Source: Allomyces macrogynus ATCC 38327
Taxonomy: Eukaryota; Blastocladiomycota; Blastocladiomycetes; Blastocladiales; Blastocladiaceae
Direction of reading: 5' to 3'
Length of the DNA: 64,000 nucleotides
Assembly: GCA_000151295.1 (NCBI GenBank)
Contig: GG745355.1
Span: forward strand, 154,767-218,766
The translations under genes were made by a program, and so were the position numbers. The notes below the pieces were generated by a model, which was given only the letters and a program-made list of their open reading frames with translations, had not been told where the DNA came from and did not search any database. This document shows, piece after piece, positions 9,919-19,903 of this stretch; within the stretch, counting starts at the first letter, position 1, and each line of letters starts with the position of its first letter.

Positions 9919-11481
9919 ATGACCGCGATCCTCGACGCCAACATCAACAACGCTGCCCAGACCCAATCCGGCTCCACCATGCCCGCCACGCCCACGACCT
10001 CGTTCCCCATCAAGTTGCGCGTCGGCCGCACCGTACGCCGCACCACGTTCCCCTCGACCGCCACCTGGTCGGACCTGCTCGATGTCGCCACCTCGCTCTT
10101 TGGCCCGACGACGCTCGACTTGCACGCCGCGCAGACTGACGGCGCGACCTACCTCGACGAGGACGGCGACCTGATCTCGCTCTCGTCCACGAACGAACTG
10201 CAAGAGGCGCTCAAGTGCGCTGACCAGTTGCGCCGCGACTTGACGCTTACGCTGCCTGCCGCCGACGAGGGCATGAATGGCACGGCGTGGGGCGTGCCTG
10301 GCGCGTCGTTTGTCGGATCGTCGAGCTCGGGCAGTTCTCGTGCGTCGTCGGTGATTGTGGATTTGGATGGGCCCGTGCTCGAGGTGATTCGCGCCGATGA
10401 GGAGGAAGTCGCGGACGCTGAGAAGGTATCGGCCGACATGGCTGTGAACGACGAGATTCCTGCGGCGCCAGTCGACGAGATCGCCGCGTCGAAGGCGGTG
10501 GAGACGCCCGAGACTGACGAGTCGGAGCCCGCCGTCGAGGACACGAAGACGCATGTGGACCCTGCGCAAGTGCCGCTCCCGGCCGATCCGGCCGACGGCG
10601 ACGAGGCCGTTGCCGACGTGCCGCTGCTTATCGCGGTTGACCAGCGCGGCATCGAGACGCACGACGACGATGTGGAAATGCGCGATGCCAAGGACAGCGA
10701 CGAAGCCGTGCTCGAGGCCGCCATGGCTGCGCTCGACAACGACCAGGACCAGTCGGAGCCCGCGGCGCCAGCGGCCAAGGACCAGCCGATTCGCATCCCC
10801 GTCACCGTCGTCCCTGACGCGTCGTCGACCCCTTCTCCCTTCTGCGCGCGTTCGTCGTCGACCGCTGACTGCTCTGCCCCGCGCGCGACGCTCACGCTCG
10901 GCGACCTGTTCTCGAATCTGTTTGGCGTGCCGGTCCTCGACCAACAAGAGCAGCAGTGTGCTGCCGCCGACGCTGCGCAGCGCGAAGCCGCACTCGACGC
11001 CGAGCGCCGTCACCGCGCTGCCCTTTTCGACGCTGAGCGCCGCCACCGCACTGTCCTTCTGGACGCCGACCGCCGACACCGCGCTGTTTTTTTGGACCCC
11101 GAGCGCCGTGATCGCGCCGTGAATCTCGACGCTGAACTCCGCCGCCGCATCGCAGCTTATGATGCCGAGCGGCAACGCCAGTTCCAACAGCTGCGGGCGC
11201 ATCAGGCCGCCGCGCTCGAGCAGCAGCGGCAGCAGCAGGCGTATGCGCGCGCGATTGCTTTGCAGCGCCAGCGCGAGCAGTACGAGCGCGAAATGGCGAT
11301 TCGCCAGCAGCAGAAAATGGCGGCGCGACACCAAGCGGCGATGGCGCGTGCTGTGCGCGAGTACGAGCGCGCGATGGCTGAGGTGCCGATGATGATGGGC
11401 GGTGGATGCCCTTTCGTGGCCACGCGGCCGAGTCGGGTCGCGATGCTGCCAGTCGTGGGGCCGATGATGATGTTTGGTTGA
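9919..11481 (+). CDS. PB1-domain protein with decapeptide-repeat coiled coil
   Basis: Single exon, 520 aa. Residues ~27-115 form a PB1 domain: a basic first strand (IKLRVGRTVRRTTF) and the acidic OPCA loop TYLDEDGDLISLSSTNEL, so it could be a type I/II domain that polymerises head to tail as in p62/Par6/Cdc24 families. Residues ~115-325 are low-complexity, acidic, Ala/Pro/Ser-rich. Residues ~335-415 carry about six copies of a ten-residue repeat with consensus LDAERRHRAv, followed by a Gln/Arg-rich coiled coil (EQQRQQQAYARAIALQRQREQYE) up to the Met/Gly-rich C-terminus. No ZZ, UBA or LIR motif is evident, so it is not clearly p62/NBR1. A scaffold role is inferred. A second PB1 protein lies at 46.5-48.5 kb. 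Confidence 0.8.
   Translation: MTAILDANINNAAQTQSGSTMPATPTTSFPIKLRVGRTVRRTTFPSTATWSDLLDVATSLFGPTTLDLHAAQTDGATYLDEDGDLISLSSTNELQEALKCADQLRRDLTLTLPAADEGMNGTAWGVPGASFVGSSSSGSSRASSVIVDLDGPVLEVIRADEEEVADAEKVSADMAVNDEIPAAPVDEIAASKAVETPETDESEPAVEDTKTHVDPAQVPLPADPADGDEAVADVPLLIAVDQRGIETHDDDVEMRDAKDSDEAVLEAAMAALDNDQDQSEPAAPAAKDQPIRIPVTVVPDASSTPSPFCARSSSTADCSAPRATLTLGDLFSNLFGVPVLDQQEQQCAAADAAQREAALDAERRHRAALFDAERRHRTVLLDADRRHRAVFLDPERRDRAVNLDAELRRRIAAYDAERQRQFQQLRAHQAAALEQQRQQQAYARAIALQRQREQYEREMAIRQQQKMAARHQAAMARAVREYERAMAEVPMMMGGGCPFVATRPSRVAMLPVVGPMMMFG
10975..11175 (+). repeat. 30-bp tandem coding repeat (decapeptide)
   Basis: About six to seven diverged 30-bp units encode LDAERRHRAA, FDAERRHRTV, LDADRRHRAV, LDPERRDRAV, LDAELRRRIA and YDAERQRQFQ. 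Period 10 residues rather than the heptad of a classical coiled coil; alternating acidic (DAE) and basic (RRHR) clusters suggest a charged single alpha helix. Confidence 0.8.
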
Positions 11482-13990
11482 AGTTTTTTGTTGACGTTGC
11501 TGTTGATTGAAGCCTGACAAAGAAAAAAACCGTTGCCTGTCCATCACCACATTGCATTTTGCCAGCAAACGTGTCGCCTCCTTGCGGCTTTCAGTCACAC
11601 CAGGTTCCCCACGGCCGGCCTTCATCACAGTGCGATTGAGGTTTCGCGTCACCCCTGCCTTCCTCGATTCCCACCTCACCAAAGCTTCATGATTTGGGAA
11701 TTGAATCACTCTCTCTGATGACACCCGAAATCCAATGCCGCTCATCAGAAGCGGCTTCGCCGCCACGTTCTCTCGCTGATGTCAGATGTGATCCGAACCG
11801 CGGATTGAGACTAAATCGTGAGTTGCTGTTGTTTGTATTCCAGTACAGCAAGCTTCGCTTCACGGCCGCTCCCCTCACCGCTCCTGACCATTGATTCCAC
11901 AAGCAGTGACGGTCTGCTCTTCTCCGAGCGGAAAGACAACCGCGAGAAGGAGAGAGCAACGCGGCTGTAGGCGGGTCGGCCACCTCTCGGAGGGCCACAC
12001 AAACATCCACTTCAGGTTCGATTCCTGGTCCGTGAGTCAGATCAGATCGAAATGAGGACATGGCGCCAATTCGTGTTGCGGGTGGGTCATACCAATGTCG
12101 TATTCCATTTTTGTCAATACTGTTCAACACAGGCGCACATTGCGCACCTGAAGCGCTTCCTCTACACCTCCTGCTCAACGAATTCGAGCGAGGTCCTCTG
12201 TGCGAGAACGCCTTCCGCTCGTTGTGTTGGGACATATCACAATTGTCTGTGCATCAGCGCATTCAGTGGCGTACCCATTCTCGTCTAGAAGTGTGCTGTG
12301 ATCAGGCGCAAACCGTGTGAGGGTGAGTCGGCAAGAGATCGCAACATGACTCCCACAAACGCCTGTTTTTGCCGCTGTGCTCGCTGCCACACCCAGGGCA
12401 CTCACACAGTCCGCACTAAGCTTCAGGCACACCACCACTGCAACTGCACCACCACTGCTGTTGCTGCACCACGCTGCCACAGTCCCATGCTCTCGCACCG
12501 CCTCCTGCAATATTGGCACACCTGGCCTTGATTGATCATAAGCAGGGGAGCTATCATAGGCCAGACATGATTCATCAAAGGACCTTTCCAAGACAAGACA
12601 AGAGACAAGACGGACAAGGCAAGCCTGAGCCGCTTGTCATCACCAAGCGTCGTGTCTCAGATCAATCAAGAATGCGCTTTCGCCACCAACCGCTGTCGCT
12701 GTTCTGCTCAGATCAACGTGTTTACTGGTTCGACTGGTTCCACCTCAAACCCCTGTGCTGCAGACCATTCCCAATGGCACTACTGGCAAATTACCAGGCT
12801 TCCAACACCACCCAACAGTCACTCTGCCAAATGCAGGGTGGCTGGCAGTGTAAGGTGCTCGAGTAGGGACTCGTGGAACGACTCATAAACCAGAAGCGCA
12901 TTGATCTGGGCAAAAGCGATGGCAGCATGACGGTTGTTCATGATTTGTGACAGGAGGGCTGTTCTGTCAGAGCCTCATGGGCGAACTGTCGAGTTGCGCG
13001 CTTAGTTGACTGAGCGCGATGCGGGTGAATGCGTCTGAGCCGCATTGCTGTTTTTGGTAGTGTTGGGACTGAAACCAGGTCGAATGGTGATGATGCTCTT
13101 CTTGGTGCAGTTTTGACACATGCTGCCAATCTGTAACTGCCCTTGCGGCCTTTGGCCTTTGAAGTCCGACGTCGCTGCCAGCCATCAGAGTTCTGGTGGA
13201 CAGAGGAGGTTCTTGTTTAGTGCGAATCTCTTGGCTCTTGTTTGAATCATGGATCGTCCTGCTTGAAGGTCAGCCTCATGTGAGAGCGAAGAGATGTTGG
13301 CAAGGTGTGACGTGGATCAAGGTGGCCAAGGCCAGATTGTTTTCGCTTCTTCGCTCGTTTGCTTGTCATGCTCACCAATTCGGTCGGGACGCTCACGTGC
13401 CATAACGCTTGAGAGTCGACCGCAGCTTGAAGGGGCACGGCAGACATGGCGAACGGCGCGGAGATTGGTCCCAGTCTTGCAGGTCGCAAGGGAGAGTTGA
13501 GGTCAAGCAAGGTGGGCACAGTTTTATCGGTCTTCTCGTTTCCGAGCTGGCTTCCAATCCGCTTTACGATCATAATGACACGGCTCCTTCAAGGAGTGCC
13601 TGTATTTCCATGTCACAACATGACAGATGGTGGACTTGGCAGACTTGGTTGGCAGAGCTGGACGGCCAAAAATGCCGAGAATCGAGCAGACGATGCTTGA
13701 CGCGGATGCGTTATTGCTTTAGGGCCATTTTCCACTACGTATTCGCTGTCAGTAACGTTGCTTGCCGCTCCCGCCGCTCCCGTCAGCCGTTCTACATCTA
13801 GTTGGGGAAATGGCAATAGACACCCTTCTCCACCCCGTCTTGTCGTCCAAGCAGCCCTCTGGTCCAGTTCACGGCCCCCTCAGCTGCTGGCCAAAAGTAG
13901 GAAACAACCGTTCTACAATCCTACTAACCACTACCACCCTCTTACCAACCTCTCAACCAGTACTCGAGTCCCCACCCACCAAGTCCACCT
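11482..13990. other. gene-poor region, 2.5 kb
   Basis: Lower GC than the flanking genes and no frame longer than about 180 codons. No convincing gene was found. Composition between 12.0 and 13.6 kb resembles the degraded transposon and F-box regions elsewhere in the window. A minus-strand stretch near 13.40-13.57 kb (LLDLNSPLRPARLG, then AAVDSQALWHVSV) faintly recalls the N-terminal part of the F-box paralogues described below. Confidence 0.4.
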
Positions 13991-15723
13991 CTACAACCCG
14001 GCCCCTGCCAGCTTCCTCCCACCACCTCCACCCACCTTCCGCATCCGCTCAATCCGCAAAATCCACCCGCGCGGCGCGCGATAATACTCGCGCGTGCGCA
14101 ACCTCAGATACTTGCTATCCCCCGGAGTCACATCGCCCGGCGTGATCACGCGATTACTATCCAGTCGCGCGACCAGCCGGTCGCGGACCGAACACGTGAA
14201 CGGGCTCTCGTACGACTCGTCGAGTGGGGTGCTGATATTGTCCCAGAACCGCTGGATCGTGCGCGCCGAACAGATCAGGTCCGGGTCGCTCGGTGGCGCC
14301 GTATCGGCGTCCGAGGAGTTGGTGACGGAGGCGATGGAGGTGGACAGGGAGGGAGGAAAGAGGGACCGGTCGAGCGGTTTCAGGTACGGATTGACCAGTG
14401 CAGGCGAGGGGATGACGGACGTGTCCTTGAGTCGCGCATCGCGCACCGCGTCGCGCTGCGAGAGTGCGAGGAGTCGGTCGTAGTAGGTCGCGGACACGTC
14501 GTTGCACTCCTCAACGTCGCCGTGCGCCATACCGATCAGGATCGGGTAAAACACGCGCACAGTCGCGTCCCACGCGGGCCAGAACCGCGCCGGGTCCAGC
14601 ACGTCCGTCGCAACCAGTTGCGCGAGAACGGCCTTGAGTTCCGGCGCGTCGACACCGTTGGTCGCGTCGGCGAATACTTTACTCCGCAGCGACTCGTCGA
14701 GCGGGAACGCCGCGTCCCAGTCCTTGTTGAACCACCGGTCGCTGAGCAGCGGCATCAATGTATGCACGACAAGAGACGTCCACAGCGAGTAACCCTCGCC
14801 CTCCGCCACCGGTTCCACGAGCGTGACACGGAACGGGGACCAGCCCGGATGTACGGCGCCCGCATCCATTTCGTCACGCGGATGCACGAGGACCATGGGT
14901 ACGCGGCCGTGTGTGATTCCGGCGTCGACAAGATGCGCGATCACGGGTAGTGCCGTGTCAAGGAGCTGGAAAATGGCCACGTCGCGCTCGCGCGGGGTGA
15001 GTGCTTGCAGCGACCAGAGCGTGAACACTTCGCGCCCGTCCAGCATGTCGTACGGTAACGCCATGCGGTACGGGATCGTCGCGACGAGCAAATCGTTCGG
15101 GTAAACGAGCCGTTCCCCGCCGCGGTGCGTGCCAAGTTCGGGGAATGCGCGCATAGGGAGGACGCGGCCGGGGAAGTCGCCGAGGACGTCGAGGACGCGT
15201 AGGGATTGGGTGCGGTCGGAGATGTGCACGAGCGTATCCTGCAGGAGGAGCTCGACTTGGTGAGTGATCGGAATTCGCGGGAATCATTGGAGGGAGCTGT
15301 TCGGCGTACATTGTCTGCATCGGCCCATCGCACCGGGAAAATCCACCGCGACCCCGCGCGGATCGCCGTGCCAATCATCGAAAAGTAGTCCTGCGCCGGC
15401 TTGCTGTAGTCGTTGAGTCGGATGTCGAGCGACTCGGGCACGTCAGCCATGCCCCTCCAGTCAAACTCGCCTGCGCAGACGGCTTCCTCTTCCCACTGTG
15501 CCAGGACGGCGGCAAACGGGTCCTCGGGTTCGGTTTTGGTGACGGCGTGGTTCGCCACAGGTCCATCGCTGAGTTGACCCGAGTCGGATCGCCAGAGCCG
15601 TTGCAGTGGAATGGGAGCGGCGGCGACCGAGTTGGGAGCCACGAGAACGAGCGCGATCAGAGTGATGGTCGTCGCGCAAAAAATGAAGGCACCGGCCACG
15701 ATGGAGGCCGACCGAGAATTCAT
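13991..15723 (-). CDS. membrane-anchored protein, divergent kinase-like (unrecognised)
   Basis: Two exons, 15310-15723 and 13991-15238, joined by a 71-nt intron (gtacgc donor, ctgcag acceptor) give 553 aa. Residues ~7-35 form a hydrophobic signal anchor, so the rest is probably lumenal or extracellular. The middle contains LLVATIPYRMALPYD, then IFQLLDTALPVIAHLVDAG followed by ITHGRVPMVLVHP, then FRVTLVEPV. The spacing recalls a protein-kinase C-lobe (catalytic loop HGD, DFG), but the catalytic Asp would be Arg and DFG is absent, so at most a pseudokinase; this resemblance is weak and is inference. The C-terminus is Gly/Arg-rich. It lies 84 nt downstream of another minus-strand membrane-protein gene. 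The start is the first Met, directly before the hydrophobic segment. Confidence 0.65.
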
Positions 15724-15807
15724 GTCGGGGGTCGGGATGGACGTGCCTGCAAGTGCGGGTGGTGCGGCGAGACGGTCGCTATGGCATGCGTCAAGTGGGC
15801 TTGAGAT

Positions 15808-16632
15808 TCAATCCGGTTCAGTGAGGAATCGAATCAAATTGGCGACGTACCGGTCCAGAGGAGGCATCTCTGCTGGCGGCAGTGACTCGTTCTCGGCCGC
15901 CTCGGTCGCATCGATCACACCGGCCAGCGATAACGACTCGGAAGCGAGCGTAGCAGCTGGTGGAGAAGACTCGGCACCGATCGCGGCATTGGGCAAGACC
16001 GGCACGGACGGCGGATCGACTTCGAGCCCGCCGATCGGCAGTGGCAACACGACTTTGTCCACAACCACCGGCGGCACCGCGCACCCCTCCATCCGAATCA
16101 AAAACACGCGCGCCATCGCCGCGCGGTACGCGTAGCCGTTGACGTCCTTGAATCGCTCGGGCATAAACGAGCTCGAGAGTGCATCGTGCGCAGCGTCCGC
16201 GACCTTCTCCACCGCTTTCTCGAGCCCATGCTCAGCGACAGCGCCCTCAACTTGCGCCACTGACAGCACGGCCAACCTGCTCGCCGTCGCCGTCGCGGGC
16301 GCGACACACATATCGCTCATCCACAACGCCCCGTCCGAGTGCGTGCGCTCCTGGTCGATAGTTTTGCGGTATATCGCGCCTTGATTACCGACCGACGGGG
16401 CAATCGTGACTGGTGACGTCGGTTTCGTCCCAAAACGAGCAATTGGGGACAGAACCGCAAACAGTGCCCCAAACCCGATCGTCGCAAGTGCGAGATACAC
16501 AATTCCATCGAGTACAGCGCGGATTAGACGGCGGCGAGCGCTCTTGCGCGGCGGTGGACGCGCACGGGAGGTTGTTGGCGGCGCCAGGGGCGGCGAGGCT
16601 CGTCGCGGACGTGTCATCTGGGGAAGATGCAA
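15808..16632 (-). CDS. single-pass membrane protein of unknown function
   Basis: Open frame of 274 aa; the real start may be the Met at residue 6 (MTRPRRAS), because the first five residues add nothing. A basic, proline-rich cytosolic N-terminus (RPPPRKSARRRL) precedes one transmembrane helix at residues ~40-62 (IVYLALATIGFGALFAV), which by the positive-inside rule puts the C-terminal 210 residues outside or in the lumen. That part has an amphipathic region (VEKVADAAHDALSSSFMPERF) and ends in an acidic tail. No family recognised. It shares orientation, topology and a possible YAYRAAMARVFLI / YFSMIGTAIRAGSRWIF similarity with the next gene at 13,991-15,723, which could mean distant paralogy; this is weak. 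Confidence 0.55.
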   Translation of the reverse strand: MHLPQMTRPRRASPPLAPPTTSRARPPPRKSARRRLIRAVLDGIVYLALATIGFGALFAVLSPIARFGTKPTSPVTIAPSVGNQGAIYRKTIDQERTHSDGALWMSDMCVAPATATASRLAVLSVAQVEGAVAEHGLEKAVEKVADAAHDALSSSFMPERFKDVNGYAYRAAMARVFLIRMEGCAVPPVVVDKVVLPLPIGGLEVDPPSVPVLPNAAIGAESSPPAATLASESLSLAGVIDATEAAENESLPPAEMPPLDRYVANLIRFLTEPD

Positions 16633-17821
16633 AGTCGATGCAAAGTACGAGCGAGCAGCAACGGTCGTGGATCGTCAACTCGGCACTGATCGGGACGGTT
16701 CAATTGGGTCGTGCAAAAAGTAGGCGCTGCGGAAGCGCGATAGGCCACCGCGCGGGGCCAGAGAGAACGGGGACGTTGGCGTTGGCAGGACTGGTTGCAA
16801 GTCGCGTCGCGGGGATCTTCGGCAAAGTCGGCGACGAATGCAAAGAGTGAGTGCGATCAGCGGTCAGGGTTGCAAAGTCGAGATGTGAGGATCGGATGCG
16901 GAGAGCGTGAAGGCATCTTGCCCCGTCTGCTTCGGCCAGCTTGAGCAAAGGGCAAAAGGGCAGAGCGAGCAGCACAACGCCGGGGCGATGCCCTGAGGAG
17001 ATAAGAAATATCAATCCACTTGTCACGTGAGTCTCGCGGAGACGTGCGAGACGAGTGGGACGGTCTCGCCGGCGTTAACGTCAATCCAAGAGTTTCCGCC
17101 ACCTTTGCTCGAAAGAGCCTAGTCCTCACGCACGTTGACGGGACGTCGACTTTCGTGACATACCGCACCATCACCCACGCCTACCTACCGCGCGAGGAGG
17201 CGGACTCGTTACGCGTCGTCAGAACCATCATTCTTGGTCCCGAAGCGCGCTGAGAACGATGCGAGCAGGAGGATGGCATTTGCTGGTTGACGTTTGATGA
17301 AGCCACGTGCCGTGCTGCAGGAGGAGAATCGAGCCGGAAGCGGGCGTGGTCGGGTGGAGAAGGTGAAGGGACTATGCCTCGGCTGTTAGCTCGCATCTGT
17401 TCTCGGTCACAAGCACAGTACTGTGCGGTTTGCTGGTGTCGGGGTCAGCAGGCACGCGGGTCAGTTGGAGGCTGCCACGACCGCACACCACGCGCGCGTT
17501 TCCGCTTGCCCGACCACAACAGCGGGCGCGTGGGTGGAAGGGCAGAGCCTTGCACGGTTGCCACCCGTAGGGTGCGTAACCGCCAACCATGGAATATCTC
17601 CTGTCTGTTGCGAGACCTTCGCAAAGAGCACGTGCAAGTCATGTTGACCAGGCGGTCCAAGCGGCGCGAACGAAGTTCTCCCCGCACGTCGGTCGGCCAT
17701 GACTCCCAGCTTGACTTGATCGCGACGCGACCCTCTCCACGACGACGACGACATTGCCGCGAATTGCCCGCGACGACTTGGACCAAGCCGCGCCCTTGGG
17801 CCAACTGTCAACCACACGCCA
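16633..17821. other. divergent intergenic region, 1.2 kb
   Basis: It separates the membrane-protein gene (-) from the RFC gene (+). An open frame on the minus strand over 17,461-17,976 overlaps RFC exon 1 and looks like a shadow. No other feature recognised. Confidence 0.45.
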
Positions 17822-19450
17822 ATGACCGCTAGTCCCGGCAGAAACACAACAGCTCCAGCAACGAGACAATGGCCGACCAGCGCCGTGAACAAGGGCAAGG
17901 GCAAGCCCAAGCCGCCACCGGCAACTGCCGACGGCGCGGCAGGCGACCACCTGCCGTGGTGCGTGCAGCTCGACATGATCCCTTGCGTTGCGTCCTGGAA
18001 CCTGGATTATGACGGTTCAAGCATAGGGTGGAAAAGTACCGTCCGGCGTCGCTGAGCGACCTCGTCGCGCACGAGGACATGACCAACACCAGTACGCACC
18101 TTGCGCCCTTACTCGTTTCCCCTGTCACGCACGGCTCACGACGCGCGCTCCGTCCTAGTCATCAAGTTCATTGACGAAAAGAGGCTTCCGCACCTGCTCT
18201 TCTACGGCCCGCCCGGGACGGGCAAGACGTCGACCATCTTGGCGTGCGCGCGGCGGTTGTACGGGCCCCAGTACAAAAGCATGATTCTTGAGGTACCTGA
18301 ACGCTGCTCTGCTCGATCGCGGGTTGGACGATGCTAATACCGGCGTTTGTAGCTCAACGCGTCCGACGACCGCGGCATCGATGTGGTTCGCGAACAAATC
18401 AAAAACTTTGCGTCGACGCGCAAGATCTTCAGGTACCGTCCATTCCCCTCGCACCCCGCACCTCGCGCGCCAACTCACCATGCTCATCCCTGATCCAGCT
18501 CCGGGTTCAAGCTCATTGTCCTCGACGAAGCCGATGCGATGACGACCGCCGCGCAAGCCGCGTTGCGTCGCAGTACGCACTCCACCCATCCCTCTCCACC
18601 CCGCTCCCTCGCCGCACCCTCACCTCCCGCCCCCGTTCCCGTAGTCATTGAAAAGTACACCAAGAACGTGCGCTTCTGCATCATCTGCAACTATGTCTCC
18701 AAGATCATCCTGGCGCTCCAGTCCCGTTGTACTCGGTTCCGGTTCAACCCGCTCGAGCCCGACCAGGTTGAAAGGCGGCTCGATTTCATTTGTCGGTTGG
18801 AAGGGTACGCACACCCCCCACCCGCCCGCCCACCGCCCACCGTGTCCGTCACTGACCGCTCTCCCCGCACAGCGTGGACCTGCGGCCCGACGGCATGCAA
18901 GCGCTCCTACGTCTCAGCCAAGGCGACATGCGCCGCGCGCTGAACGTGGCGCAATCCACGTTTGCCGCGTTTGGGACCGTGGACGAGGCTGCGGTTTATT
19001 CGACGACAGGCACGCCTCTGCCGAGGGACGTGGAGCGGTGCACGGATTGGTTGATGAATGAGGATATGACGACGGCAATTGTGCGTACGTACCACGACGC
19101 GGGGTTCGAGCGAGTGGGATGGGACTGACCGAGGGGTCTACTTAGATATGGCGTCGCTCCGTGTCGACAAGGGATATGCGCTTGCGGACTTGTTGGGTGA
19201 TATGTTCTTGTTTTTGGCGAGGATGGAAATGCCGGACCCAGCCAAGATTGTCGTGTACGAGGCGTTGGCGGAGATCGAGTACGCCTTTCTTCCTCGCGCA
19301 TTGCGTCGTCGTGCCGGACCCGGGACATGAGCTAACGGACGTGTTCGGTTCGGGTTGAGGTACAATTTGTCGCTCGGGTGCAGCGAAGCGATCCAAGCCG
19401 GCGCGCTGGCCGCGGCGTTCCGGCTCGCCGTCGAGTTGGCGTCCAAGTAG
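17822..19450 (+). CDS. RFC3: replication factor C small subunit (yeast Rfc3 / human RFC5)
   Basis: Nine exons (17822-17958, 18027-18091, 18159-18292, 18353-18432, 18499-18572, 18645-18804, 18873-19084, 19146-19278, 19360-19450) close exactly in frame to 361 aa. It loads the PCNA clamp onto primer-template DNA as part of the RFC pentamer. Seen: HLPWVEKYRP N-terminal RFC box, Walker A in [33 protein letters not shown], Walker [11 protein letters not shown], and the SRC arginine-finger motif QSRCTRFRF. Box order and the [12 protein letters not shown] and YTKNVRFC segments favour Rfc3/RFC5 over Rfc2 or Rfc4. All eight donors have C at +4 (mostly gtacgc/gtacgt). The first 40 residues are a Lys/Pro-rich extension; a later start is possible. 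Confidence 0.95.
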
Positions 19451-19903
19451 GTCGTTGTGCGTGCGTGGGCAGTGGTGGGTGGTGGTCATCGAATCCGAAA
19501 TTTTTGGTTTTTTGGTTTTTGCTTGCTTGCTATTTTTTATTTTTATATATTTTTATTTATTTATTTATTTATTTGTTGTTGTTGAGCGATCGACCCGTCC
19601 ATGAGCGCGCTCTTGACCAGATTGCAAACAGAGCATCTCATGTATAGTGTATGGGAAAGAGAAACAATCGACAAGCCAAAAATTGTACAACACCAAATCG
19701 ACGCGACACACAAAAAGGTATGATGCACCAATACGGACACGGCGCGGCCGCACCCGCGGGCGGCAGCGCGCACGCGCAAAAGCCGGCACCGCCGGCCTGC
19801 GCGGCACAAAATTGGTGCGTTCCGCGCACAACACACCGACCGGTCGAACAAACCGTCGCACGCGCGCCCGGCGCGTCGGCCGCCGCCGCGCCCCGAGACC
19901 CGC
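19451..19903. other. convergent intergenic region with T-rich and (ATTT)n tract
   Basis: It lies between the 3' ends of the RFC gene (+) and the Frizzled-like gene (-). A very AT-rich stretch at about 19,499-19,575 holds T runs and about five tandem ATTT units, in strong contrast with the GC-rich neighbourhood, and may supply termination/polyadenylation signals for the RFC gene. Confidence 0.6.

Noticed and set aside
10149..10895. Ser/Thr/Ala-rich minus-strand frame resembling a mucin
   Set aside because: Antisense reading of the acidic Ala/Glu/Asp-rich linker of the PB1 protein.
9868..11766. 632-codon minus-strand frame opposite the PB1 gene
   Set aside because: Arg/His-rich antisense shadow of a codon-biased GC-rich gene; no domain, and the sense frame has a clear PB1 domain and TATA-like box.
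12000..12055. tRNA-like T-arm (GGTTCGATTCCTGG with a 5-bp stem)
   Set aside because: The 7 nt after it (tccgtga) have no complementary acceptor strand 60-90 nt upstream, and no D-arm or anticodon arm could be folded.
17461..17976. 171-codon minus-strand frame with hydrophobic stretches opposite RFC exon 1
   Set aside because: It overlaps a well-supported exon and intron on the other strand; the hydrophobicity is a by-product of GC-rich reverse reading.
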